Shown one piece after another: positions 63,828 to 64,000 of a DNA stretch of 64,000 nucleotides (positions are counted from its first letter, which is position 1; each line of letters starts with the position of its first letter). The position numbers were made by a program, and so were the translations under genes. The stretch covers positions 1 to 64,000 of the forward strand of contig JAANYP010004704.1 of NCBI GenBank assembly GCA_020465985.1, given 5' to 3'. The notes under the pieces were generated by a model. That model had not been told where the DNA came from. It saw only the letters and a program-made list of their open reading frames with translations, and did not search any database. Source of the stretch: Centrapalus pauciflorus (taxonomy: Eukaryota; Streptophyta; Magnoliopsida; Asterales; Asteraceae).

Positions 63828-64000
63828 ATGGAGTTATTTTGTAATAATTATTTACTTAGCATTTAGCTTTGTATTTATTTCCTTGTTATTTATTTCAATG
63901 TAAAAGTCTAGGAGGCAATTGTGTCAATGCCCCATAGTTAATTAAATGAAGCTATAAAGCTTCTAGGGTTACTTTTTGTAGACACGGTTGATCATATTGA
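63804..64000 (+). repeat. 3' LTR of Cop-C2, first 197 bp
   Basis: It begins TGTTAGACATTTAG and matches the 5' LTR; TATAAAG at 63953-63959. It is cut by the window end. Confidence 0.93.

Larger units (their letters stand above)
54749..64000 (+). mobile_element. Cop-C2, copia element lacking RT and RNase H, runs off the window
   Basis: It has a 5' LTR (54749-55093), a variant primer site, a repeat-rich leader, gag, protease-integrase joined to an envelope-like gene, a PPT and the first 197 bases of the 3' LTR. Over that stretch the LTRs differ at five positions by eye. It is inserted in the Gyp-2 3' LTR after GGACAT; the uninterrupted counterpart is at 37485-37490. The family member Cop-C1 lies at 34207-37430. 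Confidence 0.9.

Overview
The window is plant DNA, most likely from a eudicot with a large AT-rich genome. The style of the copia Gag and Pol proteins suggests the daisy family (Asteraceae), but that is an inference from memory and not a match I could test. I found no host gene, tRNA, rRNA or CRISPR array. Nearly every base can be assigned to long terminal repeat (LTR) retrotransposons nested inside one another. Names used below are mine: Cop-A, Cop-B, Cop-N, Cop-C1/C2 and Cop-D1/D2 are Ty1/copia elements; Gyp-1 and Gyp-2 are Ty3/gypsy elements. The copia elements look like the Sirevirus (Maximus/SIRE) lineage: a TGGTATCAGAGC initiator-Met tRNA primer site, repeated polypurine tracts (PPTs) and, where the 3' half survives, an extra 'envelope-like' ORF between pol and the 3' LTR.

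Layout. 1-9007 is the 3' part of Cop-A: ruined pol, a spacer full of short palindromic repeats, an intact 1009-codon envelope-like ORF, a PPT and a 646-bp LTR. 9013-9987 is an inverted pol fragment of the same family, abutting an inverted family-D LTR (9988-10407) that runs into an assembly gap. 10503-12284 is microsatellite and low-complexity DNA. At 12285 Cop-B begins, and the rest of the window is nested in it. Cop-N (14052-19390, target duplication AAAGT) sits in the Cop-B gag. Gyp-1 (minus strand) interrupts Cop-B at 20346. Cop-D1 (20415-31047, duplication GGATC) sits in the Gyp-1 LTR. Gyp-2, a chromovirus, interrupts Gyp-1 at 32538. Inside Gyp-2 are Cop-C1 (minus strand, in the 5' LTR), Cop-D2 (38816-49313, duplication CAAAT, in gag) and Cop-C2 (from 54749 past the window end, in the 3' LTR).

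Coding state. Most Gag-Pol genes carry stops and frameshifts. The exceptions are the Cop-A envelope-like ORF, the protease-integrase ORF of Cop-C2, and the Gag C-terminal ORF of Cop-N. Cop-N has LTRs that differ at a single base but encodes no enzyme, so it must have been moved recently by proteins supplied by another element. Cop-C2 lost reverse transcriptase and RNase H by a deletion that joins integrase in frame to the envelope-like gene.

The most interesting signals are in RNA structure rather than proteins. (1) Cop-N and Cop-C2 both carry, exactly between the gag stop and the protease position, a tandem array of small hairpins whose stems differ in sequence but stay paired, with a shared loop and a CCCG tail. 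(2) In families A, N and C the PPT lies in the loop of a perfect or near-perfect inverted repeat whose stem differs in each family. (3) A branch-point plus 3' splice-site signature lies just before protease in family D and at the equivalent place in Cop-N. (4) Each copia family carries its own short iterated motif in its leader, LTR or inter-ORF spacer.
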